The notes: generated by a model from the letters alone, not told the origin. A DNA stretch of 64,000 bases from Sphingobacterium endophyticum (GCF_009733535.1 NZ_SMMI01000011.1:62001-126000); one strand, 5' to 3'; positions 1 through 8,371 are shown, counted from the stretch's first letter. Made by a program: numbers and translations.

Positions 1-1
1 A

Positions 2-322
2 TTAGATGTAGAACAAGAGCAGGCAATTCAAATCATTGAAGAAAAACGCCAAAAAGATAAAGATAAGGTCATTAAGATTTTTGATGAAAACCCAGAAGCT
101 AAAATTGAAAATGGTAGGTGGGGTCCTTTTGTAAGATTTGGTAAGCAAAACCTTAAAATTCCAAAAGGTACAGAAGTAGAGAAAATTACTTATGCCGATG
201 TTATGAAATGGGCAGAAGAAGATTCTAAATCTAATGGAACAAAAAAATCAAAAACTGTAAAAGCTACTAAAACAACTAAGACTACTAAATCTGCTAAGAC
301 AACAAAAGCAAAAAAGAAATAG
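2..322 (+). CDS. topA: DNA topoisomerase I, C-terminal end (partial)
   Basis: The window opens inside an open frame that runs to a TAG at 320-322. The visible 106 residues contain a stretch GRWGPFVRFGKQNLKIPKG, which matches the small C-terminal repeat of Bacteroidota topoisomerase I that helps bind single-stranded DNA, followed by a lysine/threonine-rich basic tail (KKSKTVKATKTTKTTKSAK). Type IA topoisomerase relaxes negative supercoils; the catalytic domain lies outside the window. The next gene starts 4 bases after the stop, so the three genes up to cmk are probably cotranscribed. The family call rests on the tail only. Confidence 0.8.
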   Translation, partial: LDVEQEQAIQIIEEKRQKDKDKVIKIFDENPEAKIENGRWGPFVRFGKQNLKIPKGTEVEKITYADVMKWAEEDSKSNGTKKSKTVKATKTTKTTKSAKTTKAKKK

Positions 323-326
323 TTCT

Positions 327-740
327 ATGAAAAAGGATCTGCCTTTAAATATTGTTGAAGATATTTCAGTAGCGATAGTACTGGAAACAGAAACTCCAAC
401 CTCGAAAGTTTGGAATGTGTACCTTGTTAATGAAAAAGATAAGCAGATTCAGAATGTTTTAGTTTCCTCTAGAGGTTATGGTCAAAAGGATGGAAGAGAT
501 GTAAAAACAACCACTTTAAGACACTTTATCGGTGACATGGATTCTTTATCCTCCCAAAAAATTGAAGCTATCGATCCCCAGGTATTTGGATTAACAAATG
601 AATACTGGGTAAGCTATTATATTGATGGGACCATATATGATAAAAAATACGTGTTTCTACCGGAAAGTATTGTGGATGAAAATCTAATTAAAATCCCAAT
701 TGTTAATAAACCTGGAGTGATGATCGGAGGGGTTAATTAA
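327..740 (+). CDS. Conserved hypothetical protein between topA and cmk
   Basis: A 137-residue soluble protein with no signal peptide or membrane segment. It shows a basic/acidic N-terminus, a central segment KVWNVYLVNEKDKQIQNVLV that reads like alternating beta strands, and a C-terminus ending GVMIGGVN. It starts 4 bases after the topA stop and ends 6 bases before cmk, so it is very likely part of a topA-cmk operon. I do not recognise a named domain; the position beside topA and cmk suggests a conserved housekeeping role but gives no function. Confidence 0.75.
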   Translation: MKKDLPLNIVEDISVAIVLETETPTSKVWNVYLVNEKDKQIQNVLVSSRGYGQKDGRDVKTTTLRHFIGDMDSLSSQKIEAIDPQVFGLTNEYWVSYYIDGTIYDKKYVFLPESIVDENLIKIPIVNKPGVMIGGVN

Positions 741-746
741 TTTCCT

Positions 747-1430
747 ATGAAAAATTTTGTAATTGCAATCGACGGATTCTCTTCTTGTGGTAAAAGCACA
801 GTAGCAAAAGCTCTCGCAAAGAACCTTAATTATGTCTTTATTGACAGTGGAGCGATGTATAGAGCAGTCACTTTATACGTTCAGCAAAATAACATCGATA
901 TCAATGATAATGATGCTATTACTAAAGCATTGGACGATATACACATAGATTTTATACCTAATCCTGAAAAAACTCAAATATTATTGAATGGAATCGATGT
1001 TTCTGAAGAAATCAGAACAATGGAAGTTTCCGAATATGTAAGTGAGGTTAGTGCTATTAAAGCTGTCAGAACCGCAATGGTGAAACAACAGCAAGCATTA
1101 GGAAAAAAACGCAATATCGTTATGGATGGAAGGGATATTGGAACTACTGTTTTTCCAAATGCAGACCTGAAAATATTCATGACCGCTAGTCCTCAGGTTA
1201 GAGCCGAAAGAAGATTTGCTGAATTATCTGCCAAAGGAGAAGTATTGACCATGGAAGAAGTAAAGGAAAATCTTTCCCATCGGGATCATATTGATAGTAC
1301 CAGGGCTGAAAGTCCACTTCGTCAGGCAGATGATGCAATTGTATTGGATAACTCTGAATTAAATCAGGAAGAACAATTAAAATTTGTAATTGACCTCGTC
1401 AAACAAAAAATAGAAATGCCCCAAGCTTAG
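747..1430 (+). CDS. cmk: (d)CMP kinase
   Basis: Phosphorylates CMP and dCMP with ATP to give the diphosphates in pyrimidine nucleotide salvage and synthesis; cytosolic. The P-loop GFSSCGKST lies at residues 10-18, followed by DSGAMYRAV near residue 33 and MDGRDIGTTVFP near residue 125, all hallmarks of bacterial cytidylate kinase. Its 227 residues fit the family. It closes the topA-cmk run of genes. The stop codon lies in the loop of a small hairpin (AATGCCC / GGGCATT, 1415-1436), and a stronger hairpin follows at 1450-1473. Confidence 0.95.
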   Translation: MKNFVIAIDGFSSCGKSTVAKALAKNLNYVFIDSGAMYRAVTLYVQQNNIDINDNDAITKALDDIHIDFIPNPEKTQILLNGIDVSEEIRTMEVSEYVSEVSAIKAVRTAMVKQQQALGKKRNIVMDGRDIGTTVFPNADLKIFMTASPQVRAERRFAELSAKGEVLTMEEVKENLSHRDHIDSTRAESPLRQADDAIVLDNSELNQEEQLKFVIDLVKQKIEMPQA

Positions 1431-1449
1431 GGCATTGAATACAAAATAA

Positions 1450-1473
1450 AAATGGCCTCATTCGAGGCCATTT
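1450..1473. terminator. Bidirectional intrinsic terminator between cmk and the 1477-1770 gene
   Basis: A perfect 10-bp stem, AAATGGCCTC (1450-1459) and GAGGCCATTT (1464-1473), with an ATTC loop. It is flanked by an A-rich tract on the left and T-rich sequence on the right, and sits between two convergent genes, so it probably serves both. Confidence 0.75.
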
Positions 1474-1476
1474 CCA

Positions 1477-1770
1477 TTATTTCATATTATCAATCTCTTG
1501 TTGTTCTTTCAATTGATCGATATTATTTTTGCTTCCAAACTCATCGGTTTTTTCTTGGAAGGAATTCAGGATCTCCAGAATAGCTTCAGAATTGTCTGCT
1601 GTACGTTGATAGATTTCAGGGATTTTTGTTTCTATTGTTTTATCTCCCAATTCTATATTATCAATTTCAACTTTAGCAATTTTCTCTAAAACAGCCTGCT
1701 GGCTATTTCTAATGTCCTCTAATTCTCTGGATATTTTCTCCATTAATTCGAATTTCTTTAATTTATCCAT
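1477..1770 (-). CDS. Small coiled-coil hypothetical protein
   Basis: A 97-residue, highly charged, helix-rich protein beginning MDKLKKFELMEKISREL, with heptad-like spacing of Ile/Leu across residues 10-45 and 60-90. This suggests a short coiled coil. It has no signal peptide and no recognised family. It stands alone, convergent with cmk, and its stop codon lies 4 bases from the shared terminator hairpin. The terminator placement and the charged composition favour a real gene, but I can assign no function. Confidence 0.55.
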   Translation of the reverse strand: MDKLKKFELMEKISRELEDIRNSQQAVLEKIAKVEIDNIELGDKTIETKIPEIYQRTADNSEAILEILNSFQEKTDEFGSKNNIDQLKEQQEIDNMK

Positions 1771-1953
1771 AAATATTCTTCATTAGTTTATACTATATAA
1801 ACGCATTAGTTTAATAATTGTTGTATTTTATTTATAAATCATAGAATATCAATTAGATGTATTTATTTATTAACGTATCTATTTAATAAAATCTATATTA
1901 TTAATAAAGATTTTTTCATTGAATAAGAGGTAAAGACTTTCGAAATCCATAAA

Positions 1954-1991
1954 AAAAGCCGCATCCAAATTAAAATTTGAATACGGCTTTT
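1954..1991 (-). terminator. Terminator of the aminotransferase gene
   Basis: A long imperfect stem pairs AAAAGCCGCATCCAAATT with AATTTGAATACGGCTTTT. On the minus strand it ends in a T-run (complement of the A-run at 1951-1957). It lies about 20 bases downstream of the aminotransferase stop. The rest of 1771-2009 is AT-rich DNA in which I see nothing else. Confidence 0.75.
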
Positions 1992-2009
1992 AGTATTGAT
2001 AGTGTTTAA

Positions 2010-3209
2010 TTATTTTGTTCTTCCGGGATATTCTTCCAATCCTTTTTCAAGGCAGGTCATTGCCTTTTTAAGATCCTCTTGATTTAGGACATATGCTAAA
2101 CGAACCTCATTCAATCCAGCTCCTGGAGTCGAATAGAACCCCGTTGCCGGTGCCATCATGACTGTTTCATTATGATATGAGAATTTCTCCAACATCCATT
2201 GACAGAATTTATCAGCATTATCTATCGGTAGTTTCGCAATAACATAAAATGCGCCACCTGGATTCGGACAGAAGACCCCTTCAATTTTATTCAAGCCTTC
2301 AACTAGTGTATCTCTTCTCGCAGTATATTCTTTTGAAACAGCTTCAAAGTAACTATCTGGCGTATCAACCGCAGCCTCACCGGCAATTTGCCCCTCTAAT
2401 GATGGACTTAACCTCGCTTGCGCAAACTTTAATGCTGTTTGATATAATTCCTTGTTCTTCGTAATGATACAGCCAATACGTGCTCCACATGCAGAATAAC
2501 GCTTCGAAACCGTGTCAAATACAACAACATATTCTTCTAATCCTTCTAATTGCATAGGGGAAATAAATTCCCTGCCATCATAGCAGAATTCTCTATATGC
2601 CTCATCTGAAAATAAATATAGGTCATGCTTTAAACAAAGCTCTTTTAAGGCTTCAAGCTCCTCTCTGGAATATAGATATCCCGTTGGATTATTGGGGTTA
2701 CAAATAGCAATTGCCTTTGTTTTCTCAGTAATTACCTTCTCAAAGTCTGCTATAGACGGTAGTGCAAATCCATTGTCTATTGTTGACATAATGGGTTTAA
2801 CAATAATATCTGATGAACAAGCAAACCCATTATAATTCGCATAAAAGGGTTCTGGAATAATTACCTCTTCACCAGGATTTAAACAGGCCTGCATAGCTAT
2901 CGTAATAGCTTCTGATCCTCCATTTGTGACAAGAATATCATTTGGAGTGATGTTATAGTGAATTTTATTATAATACTCTGCTAATTTAGTTCTATACGAT
3001 AAAGTCCCTTCTGACGGTGTATAAGCCCATACTTTAAATTCGATATTTTTTAAAGCATTCAACATGATTTCTGGCGTTTCGATATCAGGTTGGCCAATAT
3101 TCAAATGATAGATCTTTTTCCCTTCTCGCTTTGCCTGATCTGCAAATGGAGTTAGTTTTCTAATAGGGGAGGCGGGCATGTTGATGCCCTTTTGAGAAAT
3201 AGTTGGCAT
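2010..3209 (-). CDS. Class I/II PLP-dependent aminotransferase (aspartate aminotransferase-like)
   Basis: A 399-residue fold-type I enzyme that transfers amino groups between an amino acid and a 2-oxo acid. Visible landmarks are LNIGQPDIETP at the N-terminus, TNGGSEAI for the PLP phosphate site, CNPNNPTG with the cofactor-binding Asn, FSDEAYREF with the Asp/Tyr pair, TVSKRYSACGARIG with the Schiff-base Lys, and NEVRLAYVL with the substrate carboxylate Arg. Substrate specificity cannot be read from this; aspartate or aromatic acids are plausible. An internal Met at residue 11 is an alternative start. The gene is monocistronic, bounded by terminators. Confidence 0.88.
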   Translation of the reverse strand: MPTISQKGINMPASPIRKLTPFADQAKREGKKIYHLNIGQPDIETPEIMLNALKNIEFKVWAYTPSEGTLSYRTKLAEYYNKIHYNITPNDILVTNGGSEAITIAMQACLNPGEEVIIPEPFYANYNGFACSSDIIVKPIMSTIDNGFALPSIADFEKVITEKTKAIAICNPNNPTGYLYSREELEALKELCLKHDLYLFSDEAYREFCYDGREFISPMQLEGLEEYVVVFDTVSKRYSACGARIGCIITKNKELYQTALKFAQARLSPSLEGQIAGEAAVDTPDSYFEAVSKEYTARRDTLVEGLNKIEGVFCPNPGGAFYVIAKLPIDNADKFCQWMLEKFSYHNETVMMAPATGFYSTPGAGLNEVRLAYVLNQEDLKKAMTCLEKGLEEYPGRTK

Positions 3210-3268
3210 TATAATTTAATTATGTTTTTTATCCTTACAAAAGTACAAATAAAACTGTGCTTGTCCTA

Positions 3269-3309
3269 AAATAAGAAAGCCAAACTCATCTTGTTTGGCT
3301 TTCTTATTT
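3269..3309 (-). terminator. Strong terminator downstream of the DUF1573 gene
   Basis: A perfect 17-bp stem, 3269-3285 with 3293-3309 (core AAGAAAGCCAAAC / GTTTGGCTTTCTT), and a 7-base loop TCATCTT. A/T-rich ends make it usable on either strand. It separates the DUF1573 gene from the aminotransferase that follows on the same strand. Confidence 0.85.
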
Positions 3310-3352
3310 CATAGTATTTAAGATTTCAAATCTTAAATATATTTCCTAATCC

Positions 3353-3727
3353 TTATTCTACGATACCTTTGATTGTAAGCGTTTTAACAGGAGTTTTTGT
3401 ATTTGATTTTACAATAAATGACTTTGTGAATGGACCTTTTGCCGCAGCATTGAAAGTCACTTTAATAGTTCCACCTTCACTTGGTTTTACCGGAGTTTTT
3501 GTGAATTCCGCTACTGAACATCCACATGTAGGTTGTACATCTGAAATAATAATAGGTTCGTCACCAGAATTTGTGAATTTATACTCGTAAGAAACTGGTT
3601 TATTCAATGGAATTTTACCAAAGTCATGTGTTTCCTTCTCAAATTTAAATTCTGACGTCAACATTCCCATCGCAGTTAAACTAATAAATGCAATCACTAC
3701 TGCACATATGCTTGTAATCTTTTTCAT
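3353..3727 (-). CDS. Secreted DUF1573 domain protein
   Basis: A 124-residue exported protein with an N-terminal hydrophobic signal segment (residues 5-20). It is followed by the DUF1573 pattern: FEKETHDFGKIPLNKPV, YKFTNSGDEPIII, VQPTCGCSVAEFTKTPV, then GGTIKVTFN and TLTIKGIVE. The family is an Ig-like, ASH-type single domain common in Bacteroidota envelopes; its role is not known. The paired cysteines of TCGC are conserved in the family. It is monocistronic. Confidence 0.88.
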   Translation of the reverse strand: MKKITSICAVVIAFISLTAMGMLTSEFKFEKETHDFGKIPLNKPVSYEYKFTNSGDEPIIISDVQPTCGCSVAEFTKTPVKPSEGGTIKVTFNAAAKGPFTKSFIVKSNTKTPVKTLTIKGIVE

Positions 3728-3757
3728 TGTTTCAATTTTTTCGTTGCTTTACTTAAT

Positions 3758-3765
3758 CAAATCTA
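3758..3765 (-). promoter_or_regulatory. Possible -7 promoter box for the DUF1573 gene
   Basis: The minus strand reads TAGATTTG here, a match to the Bacteroidota -7 consensus TAnnTTTG, about 30 bases before the start codon. I see no TTTG -33 element at the usual distance, so this is a weak call. Confidence 0.3.
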
Positions 3766-3839
3766 AGACCATTTTTATAAGAATACGATTCTTTGACAAT
3801 AAATTGAAATAATTCAACAACAATTTTACAATCTAAATT

Positions 3840-4805
3840 CTAAATAATCCCTTCTTTAAGAATGTCCTGAAGGTGAATGATACCAGCATATTGACCCTCA
3901 GATGTTACCACTAATTGGGATATGCTATTTTGCCTCATCAAATGCAGGGCATTTGCGGCCAATTCACTGCGTTCTATAGTTTTTGGATTTAAAGACATGA
4001 TTTCTTTTGCATTTAAACCTGAAACATCCGTATGTTTTTCGAGCATTCTTCGAATATCCCCATCCGTAATAATTCCGGATATCTTATTGTTTTCTACAAC
4101 TACAGTGGCTCCTAACCTAAATTTTGTAATGCTAATTAATACCGTCCGAACGTCAGAAGTCGGATCTACTTTAGGAAGTCCATTGTTATCTGATAGATCT
4201 CCAACTTTTAAATAAAGTTGCTTTCCTAATGCCCCTCCTGGATGGTATTTGGCAAAATCTTGATCCGTAAATTGTCGTAATGTTTGTAGACACACTGCAA
4301 TTGCATCGCCCATGGCCAACTGTACCGTGGTACTGGTGGTCGGAGCAAGGTTATTGGGACAGGCCTCCCGTGTGATGCTTGTGTCTAAGATATAATCAGC
4401 ATTTTCTGCTAGGAAGGATTGTTTGTTTCCTACCATGGCTACTAAAATATTGCCTGTCTGTTTAAGGTAGGGAACTAAAACTTTAATCTCAGGTGTATTG
4501 CCACTTTTTGAAATAGCAATAATCAAATCATCGGATTGGATAATGCCTAAATCCCCATGTATCGCATCTGCGGCATGCATGAAAATAGATGGTGTTCCCG
4601 TTGAATTTAGTGTTGCTACGATCTTTTGTGCTATGATCGCACTTTTACCAATACCTGTTAAAATCACTCTTCCTTTAAGGTCCAAAATCTTCTCTATAAC
4701 TCCCACGAAGTCAGTATCGATTTTTTCCGATAGAGCCAATACATTGGCTGCTTCTAGCTCAAAAGTGCTCTGCGCCAACGATTTGATATCTATATTGTTT
4801 TTCAC
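3840..4805 (-). CDS. kdsD: Arabinose 5-phosphate isomerase, KpsF/GutQ family
   Basis: Interconverts ribulose 5-phosphate and arabinose 5-phosphate, the first step toward Kdo for lipopolysaccharide. The 321 residues hold an N-terminal SIS domain (GIGKSAIIAQK at 51-61, HAADAIHGDLG at 77-87, SKSGNTPE at 99-106) with the conserved KYHPGGALGK motif near residue 193. Two CBS domains fill roughly residues 205-321. The size and order match the family. It is divergent from recQ, and kdsA, the next pathway enzyme after the isomerase, lies beyond recQ at 7112. Confidence 0.92.
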   Translation of the reverse strand: MKNNIDIKSLAQSTFELEAANVLALSEKIDTDFVGVIEKILDLKGRVILTGIGKSAIIAQKIVATLNSTGTPSIFMHAADAIHGDLGIIQSDDLIIAISKSGNTPEIKVLVPYLKQTGNILVAMVGNKQSFLAENADYILDTSITREACPNNLAPTTSTTVQLAMGDAIAVCLQTLRQFTDQDFAKYHPGGALGKQLYLKVGDLSDNNGLPKVDPTSDVRTVLISITKFRLGATVVVENNKISGIITDGDIRRMLEKHTDVSGLNAKEIMSLNPKTIERSELAANALHLMRQNSISQLVVTSEGQYAGIIHLQDILKEGII

Positions 4806-4849
4806 GTAATATTTCCTTAATTTTATATATAAATATGATGTGTTCGCTA

Positions 4850-4857
4850 CAAAAATA
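4850..4857 (-). promoter_or_regulatory. Possible -7 promoter box for kdsD
   Basis: The minus strand reads TATTTTTG, matching TAnnTTTG, about 45 bases before the kdsD start in the 109-base kdsD-recQ divergent region. No clear -33 TTTG is present at 18-20 bases, so confidence is low. Confidence 0.3.
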
Positions 4858-4914
4858 CATTATTTAACACGTATTATTCATACCGTTATTACATCTATTT
4901 ATTTTGCATAGTCA

Positions 4915-7104
4915 ATGGAAATAGAAAAATCACTTTTCGATAATCTTCAAGATTTTTTTGGGTTCGATACTTTTAAAGGCGATCAGGAAGCCATTATTAC
5001 AAATGTTCTGAATAAGAAAGATACTTTTGTAATCATGCCTACCGGTGGTGGAAAATCTATCTGTTATCAGTTACCCGCTCTTATGAGTGAAGGAACTGCA
5101 ATCGTAATTTCGCCGCTTATTGCCCTAATGAAAAACCAAGTCGACCAAGTTCGAGCTTTTGGTGGCAGAGATAGCATTGCCCACTTTTTGAACTCATCCC
5201 TCACTAAAAATGAAATCCAACGCGTCAAGCAGGATGTTCAGGATGGTAAAACCAAACTATTGTACGTTGCGCCTGAATCGCTCGCAAAAGAAGAGAATGT
5301 AAACTTTTTAAGAAGTATTACCGTATCTTTTGTTGCTGTCGATGAAGCTCACTGTATTTCAGAATGGGGACATGACTTCAGACCTGAATACCGTAAAATT
5401 CGCCAGGTAATTAATGAAATCGGTGAGAATATCCCTATCATAGCTCTAACAGCAACGGCTACACCAAAAGTACAGTCTGATATTCGAAAGAATCTGCAGA
5501 TGACCGATGCTACCTTGTTTAAATCTTCTTTTAACAGAACTAACTTATATTATGAAGTTCGACCTAAAGAAGATGTTATTAAACAGATCGTTCGCTTTAT
5601 AAAAAATAATGCCGGCAAAGCGGGAATTGTGTACTGCCTAAGTCGCAAAAAAGTGGAGGAAATTGCTGAGGTATTGAATATCAATGGAATCAAAGCATTA
5701 CCTTATCATGCTGGATTAGATGCCAAAACTCGTGCTGATACGCAGGATAAATTCCTAATGGAGGATATCGAAGTGATCGTAGCAACAATCGCATTCGGAA
5801 TGGGAATCGATAAGCCTGATGTGAGATATGTTATTCATCATGACATTCCGAAATCCATGGAAGGGTATTACCAAGAAACGGGTAGGGCAGGACGTGATGG
5901 TGGCGAAGGTTACTGTTTAGCATTCTATTCTGAAAAGGATGTCGAGAAACTCACCAAGTTCATGAAGGATAAACCCGTTTCCGAAAAGGAAATCGGTACC
6001 CAAATATTGAAAGAAGTTATTGATTACTCTGAATCAGCTGTATGTCGTCGGAAACAGATTCTTCATTATTTTGGAGAAAAATTCGATGAAACTGGTTGTA
6101 ATTCGATGTGTGATAACTGTAGGGCTCCAAAAACATATCTGGATGCGGAAGAACCACTATTGACAGTCTTAAATTTTATTAAAGAACAGGGTGATAAGTT
6201 TGATGATCAGCACATTATCAATGTATTGATTGGTCAAAATAATCAACCGATCTCTAAATACAAACACGATACACATCCCTTATTTGGATCAGGTAAAGAA
6301 CAAGGAATTAACTATTGGAATTCTTTAATCAGACAAGCTGAATTAGCTGATTTTATCAAGAAAGATATAGATCATTATGGCTTATTACAGTTAACTGAAG
6401 GAGGGAAGAGGTATATTAATAATCCTTATCCTATGAAGTTTTTGCTGAACAAGCCAATGGAAACCGCAAAATCTGATAGTTCAGATGAGGTTTCTGGTCA
6501 GGCTGGTGCTTTGGATGCTGAGCTTTTGAAAATGCTAAAAGATCTTAGAAAGAAGATTGCCAAGCAAAAATCTTTGCCTCCATTCGTAATCTTCCAGGAT
6601 CCTTCATTGGATGAAATGTGTACTCATTATCCTATAACCATTGATGAGCTTAAGCAAATCCAAGGGGTAGGTTCAGGTAAAGCAATCAAATTTGGGGCGC
6701 CATTTGTTGAGCTGATCAAAAAATACGTCGAAGATAATGATATTGACAGACCTCAGGACCTTGTTATTAAGAGTACAGCAAATAAGTCCGCTTTAAAGGT
6801 CTCTATCATTCAAAATATCGATAGAAAAATTAGTTTAGAAGATATTGCTTCTTCTAAAGGAATTAGCTATGAGGATTTATTAAGAGAAGTTGAATCAATC
6901 GTAAACTCAGGCACAAAACTTAATATTGGTTATTTCGTTGATGAAATGATCGATCAGGATCGCCAAGATGAAGTTTATGATTATTTTAAAACTGCTGAGA
7001 ATGATGCTATAGAAACTGCATTGGATGAATTGGGTGAGGAGGATTATTCCTTTGAAGATATTCAATTGATGCGCATCAAATTTATGTCGGAACTAGGTAA
7101 TTAA
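4915..7104 (+). CDS. recQ: ATP-dependent DNA helicase RecQ
   Basis: A 3'-to-5' DNA helicase for recombination repair and replication restart. Walker A MPTGGGKSICYQ lies at 41-52, the DEAH box in VDEAHCISEWGHDFRPEY begins near 142, TATATPKV is near 178, and QETGRAGRDG is near 320. A zinc-binding subdomain has CRRKQILHYFG and CNSMCDNC. Then come a winged-helix RQC region, an HRDC domain around residues 540-605, and an extra C-terminal helical domain. At 729 residues it is longer than the roughly 600 residues usual for E. coli RecQ because of this tail, common in Bacteroidota. kdsA starts 7 bases after it. Confidence 0.95.
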   Translation: MEIEKSLFDNLQDFFGFDTFKGDQEAIITNVLNKKDTFVIMPTGGGKSICYQLPALMSEGTAIVISPLIALMKNQVDQVRAFGGRDSIAHFLNSSLTKNEIQRVKQDVQDGKTKLLYVAPESLAKEENVNFLRSITVSFVAVDEAHCISEWGHDFRPEYRKIRQVINEIGENIPIIALTATATPKVQSDIRKNLQMTDATLFKSSFNRTNLYYEVRPKEDVIKQIVRFIKNNAGKAGIVYCLSRKKVEEIAEVLNINGIKALPYHAGLDAKTRADTQDKFLMEDIEVIVATIAFGMGIDKPDVRYVIHHDIPKSMEGYYQETGRAGRDGGEGYCLAFYSEKDVEKLTKFMKDKPVSEKEIGTQILKEVIDYSESAVCRRKQILHYFGEKFDETGCNSMCDNCRAPKTYLDAEEPLLTVLNFIKEQGDKFDDQHIINVLIGQNNQPISKYKHDTHPLFGSGKEQGINYWNSLIRQAELADFIKKDIDHYGLLQLTEGGKRYINNPYPMKFLLNKPMETAKSDSSDEVSGQAGALDAELLKMLKDLRKKIAKQKSLPPFVIFQDPSLDEMCTHYPITIDELKQIQGVGSGKAIKFGAPFVELIKKYVEDNDIDRPQDLVIKSTANKSALKVSIIQNIDRKISLEDIASSKGISYEDLLREVESIVNSGTKLNIGYFVDEMIDQDRQDEVYDYFKTAENDAIETALDELGEEDYSFEDIQLMRIKFMSELGN

Positions 7105-7111
7105 AAATTAT

Positions 7112-7927
7112 ATGATTAATACATATTTGCCAAATATTAAAAATGGCAATTCCACTTCATTCTTCTTAATGGCAGGACCATGTGCCATTGAAGGTGAAGA
7201 AATAGCTTTACGCATTGCTGATAAAATCGTAAATATCACAGATAAGTTAAACATCCCTTATATTTTTAAAGGATCATATCGTAAAGCTAACCGATCTAAG
7301 GGTAGTTCTTTTACTGGAATAGGCGATGAAAAAGCATTGAAGATTCTGGAAAAAGTAGGTGCTACATTTGGTGTCCCAACGGTCACTGATATTCATGAAA
7401 GTCATGAAGCTGCAATGGCTGCTGCCTATGTGGATGTTCTGCAAATTCCAGCGTTTCTATGTAGACAATCTGACCTTTTAGCTGCTGCTGCTGAAACGGG
7501 TAAAGTCGTAAATATTAAAAAAGGACAATTTCTATCTGCAGAATCCATGAAATTTGCTGTCGAGAAAGTCCAAGATTCTGGAAATAATAAAGTGATATTG
7601 ACTGACCGCGGTAATACTTTTGGTTATCAAGACCTTATCGTTGACTTTAGAGGTTTTCCTGTAATGAAATCTTTTAATGTACCAACTGTCATGGACTGTA
7701 CTCACTCATTACAACAACCGAATCAAAGTTCAGGTGTTACAGGCGGAAAACCAGAATTGATTGAAACCATCGCTAAGGCAGCAATTGCTGTCGGCGCTGA
7801 CGGATTATTCATCGAAACCCACCCAGACCCCGCAAACGCTAAATCCGATGGAGCTAATATGCTTCATCTTGACCTTCTTGAAGGTCTCCTTGAAAAATTA
7901 GTGAGAATTAGAGAGGCGGTAGGTTAG
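7112..7927 (+). CDS. kdsA: 3-deoxy-8-phosphooctulonate synthase
   Basis: Condenses arabinose 5-phosphate with phosphoenolpyruvate to Kdo 8-phosphate for lipopolysaccharide inner core. The 271 residues carry MAGPCAIEGEE (residues 20-30), FKGSYRKANRSK, TDIHE, and MDCTHSLQQPN. The Cys at residue 24 in the AGPCAIE motif is the metal-ligand position of the metal-dependent class (Aquifex type), where the E. coli enzyme has Asn; I infer a metal-dependent enzyme. It starts 7 bases after recQ, so it probably shares that transcript. A heptad repeat begins within its stop codon. Confidence 0.94.
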   Translation: MINTYLPNIKNGNSTSFFLMAGPCAIEGEEIALRIADKIVNITDKLNIPYIFKGSYRKANRSKGSSFTGIGDEKALKILEKVGATFGVPTVTDIHESHEAAMAAAYVDVLQIPAFLCRQSDLLAAAAETGKVVNIKKGQFLSAESMKFAVEKVQDSGNNKVILTDRGNTFGYQDLIVDFRGFPVMKSFNVPTVMDCTHSLQQPNQSSGVTGGKPELIETIAKAAIAVGADGLFIETHPDPANAKSDGANMLHLDLLEGLLEKLVRIREAVG

Positions 7928-7974
7928 ACATAAGACATAAGACATAAGACATTAGAGCCGAGATAGTTGTCCAT
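7923..7974 (+). repeat. Post-stop heptad repeat, copy A
   Basis: GTTAGAC followed by three perfect ATAAGAC units (7930-7950), then ATTAGAG, CCGAGAT and AGTTGTCCAT. It overlaps the kdsA stop codon. The same order, with a different number of units, follows the LOG-family gene at 40915-40973, and a third copy follows dnaJ on the minus strand. The period is 7 bases throughout. Confidence 0.85.
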
Positions 7975-8029
7975 CCCTAAATTGAGTTGACCGGTTTGAT
8001 TGTTATGTCATTTTTGTAAAAAAATACTT

Positions 8030-8070
8030 AAAAGTGGTTTAGGAAATACAATCCCCTAAACCACTTTTTT
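8030..8070 (+). terminator. Terminator of the recQ-kdsA transcript
   Basis: A 14-bp stem, AAAAGTGGTTTAGG (8030-8043) and CCTAAACCACTTTT (8055-8068), followed by T residues. It lies about 100 bases beyond kdsA. Confidence 0.85.
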
Positions 8071-8117
8071 ATCAAACTCTTATTGCATTAGTAAAGCAAT
8101 TGTTTGGAAGCATATTT

Positions 8118-8250
8118 TCAAATCCCATCAGGATAATATATTTGTCAAATCCCGGAGGGATGGAATATCCAATGAATCCCGTAGGGATGCAATGTCTATA
8201 GAAATTTATTTTAGATAGTAGAATTCAACGCCGTAGGTGTGACATATTTC
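8118..8250. repeat. Array of degenerate CCCGTAGGGAT-type repeats
   Basis: At least three related units of about 25 bases sit here: TCAAATCCCGGAGGGATGGA (from 8145), TGAATCCCGTAGGGATGCAA (from 8173) and TTCAACGCCGTAGGTGTGAC (from 8224). A more worn one starts at 8118 (TCAAATCCCATCAGGATAAT). Each has a small palindromic CCCG/CGGG-like core followed by ATG. Similar intergenic units are widespread in Bacteroidota; I see no open frame through them. Confidence 0.6.
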
Positions 8251-8271
8251 AAACTTCATACAATTTTCCAG

Positions 8272-8332
8272 TCATCTCAAAATATCCTAAAATTTAAACA
8301 ACTGTCCACTCATCTCAAAATATCCTAAAATT
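8272..8332. repeat. Perfect 23-base direct repeat, period 38
   Basis: The sequence TCATCTCAAAATATCCTAAA plus ATT occurs at 8272-8294 and again at 8310-8332 without mismatch. The spacer between them is 15 bases. The two copies sit between the CCCG-type repeats and the dnaJ terminator. No coding function is apparent. Confidence 0.75.
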
Positions 8333-8341
8333 ACAAAACCA

Positions 8342-8371
8342 AAAAAGGCTTGGAACACTCCAAGCCTTTTT
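8342..8371. terminator. Terminator downstream of dnaJ (bidirectional)
   Basis: A perfect 13-bp stem, AAAAAGGCTTGGA (8342-8354) and TCCAAGCCTTTTT (8359-8371), with loop ACAC. Its A and T ends allow termination on both strands. It lies 58 bases past the dnaJ stop. Confidence 0.85.
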
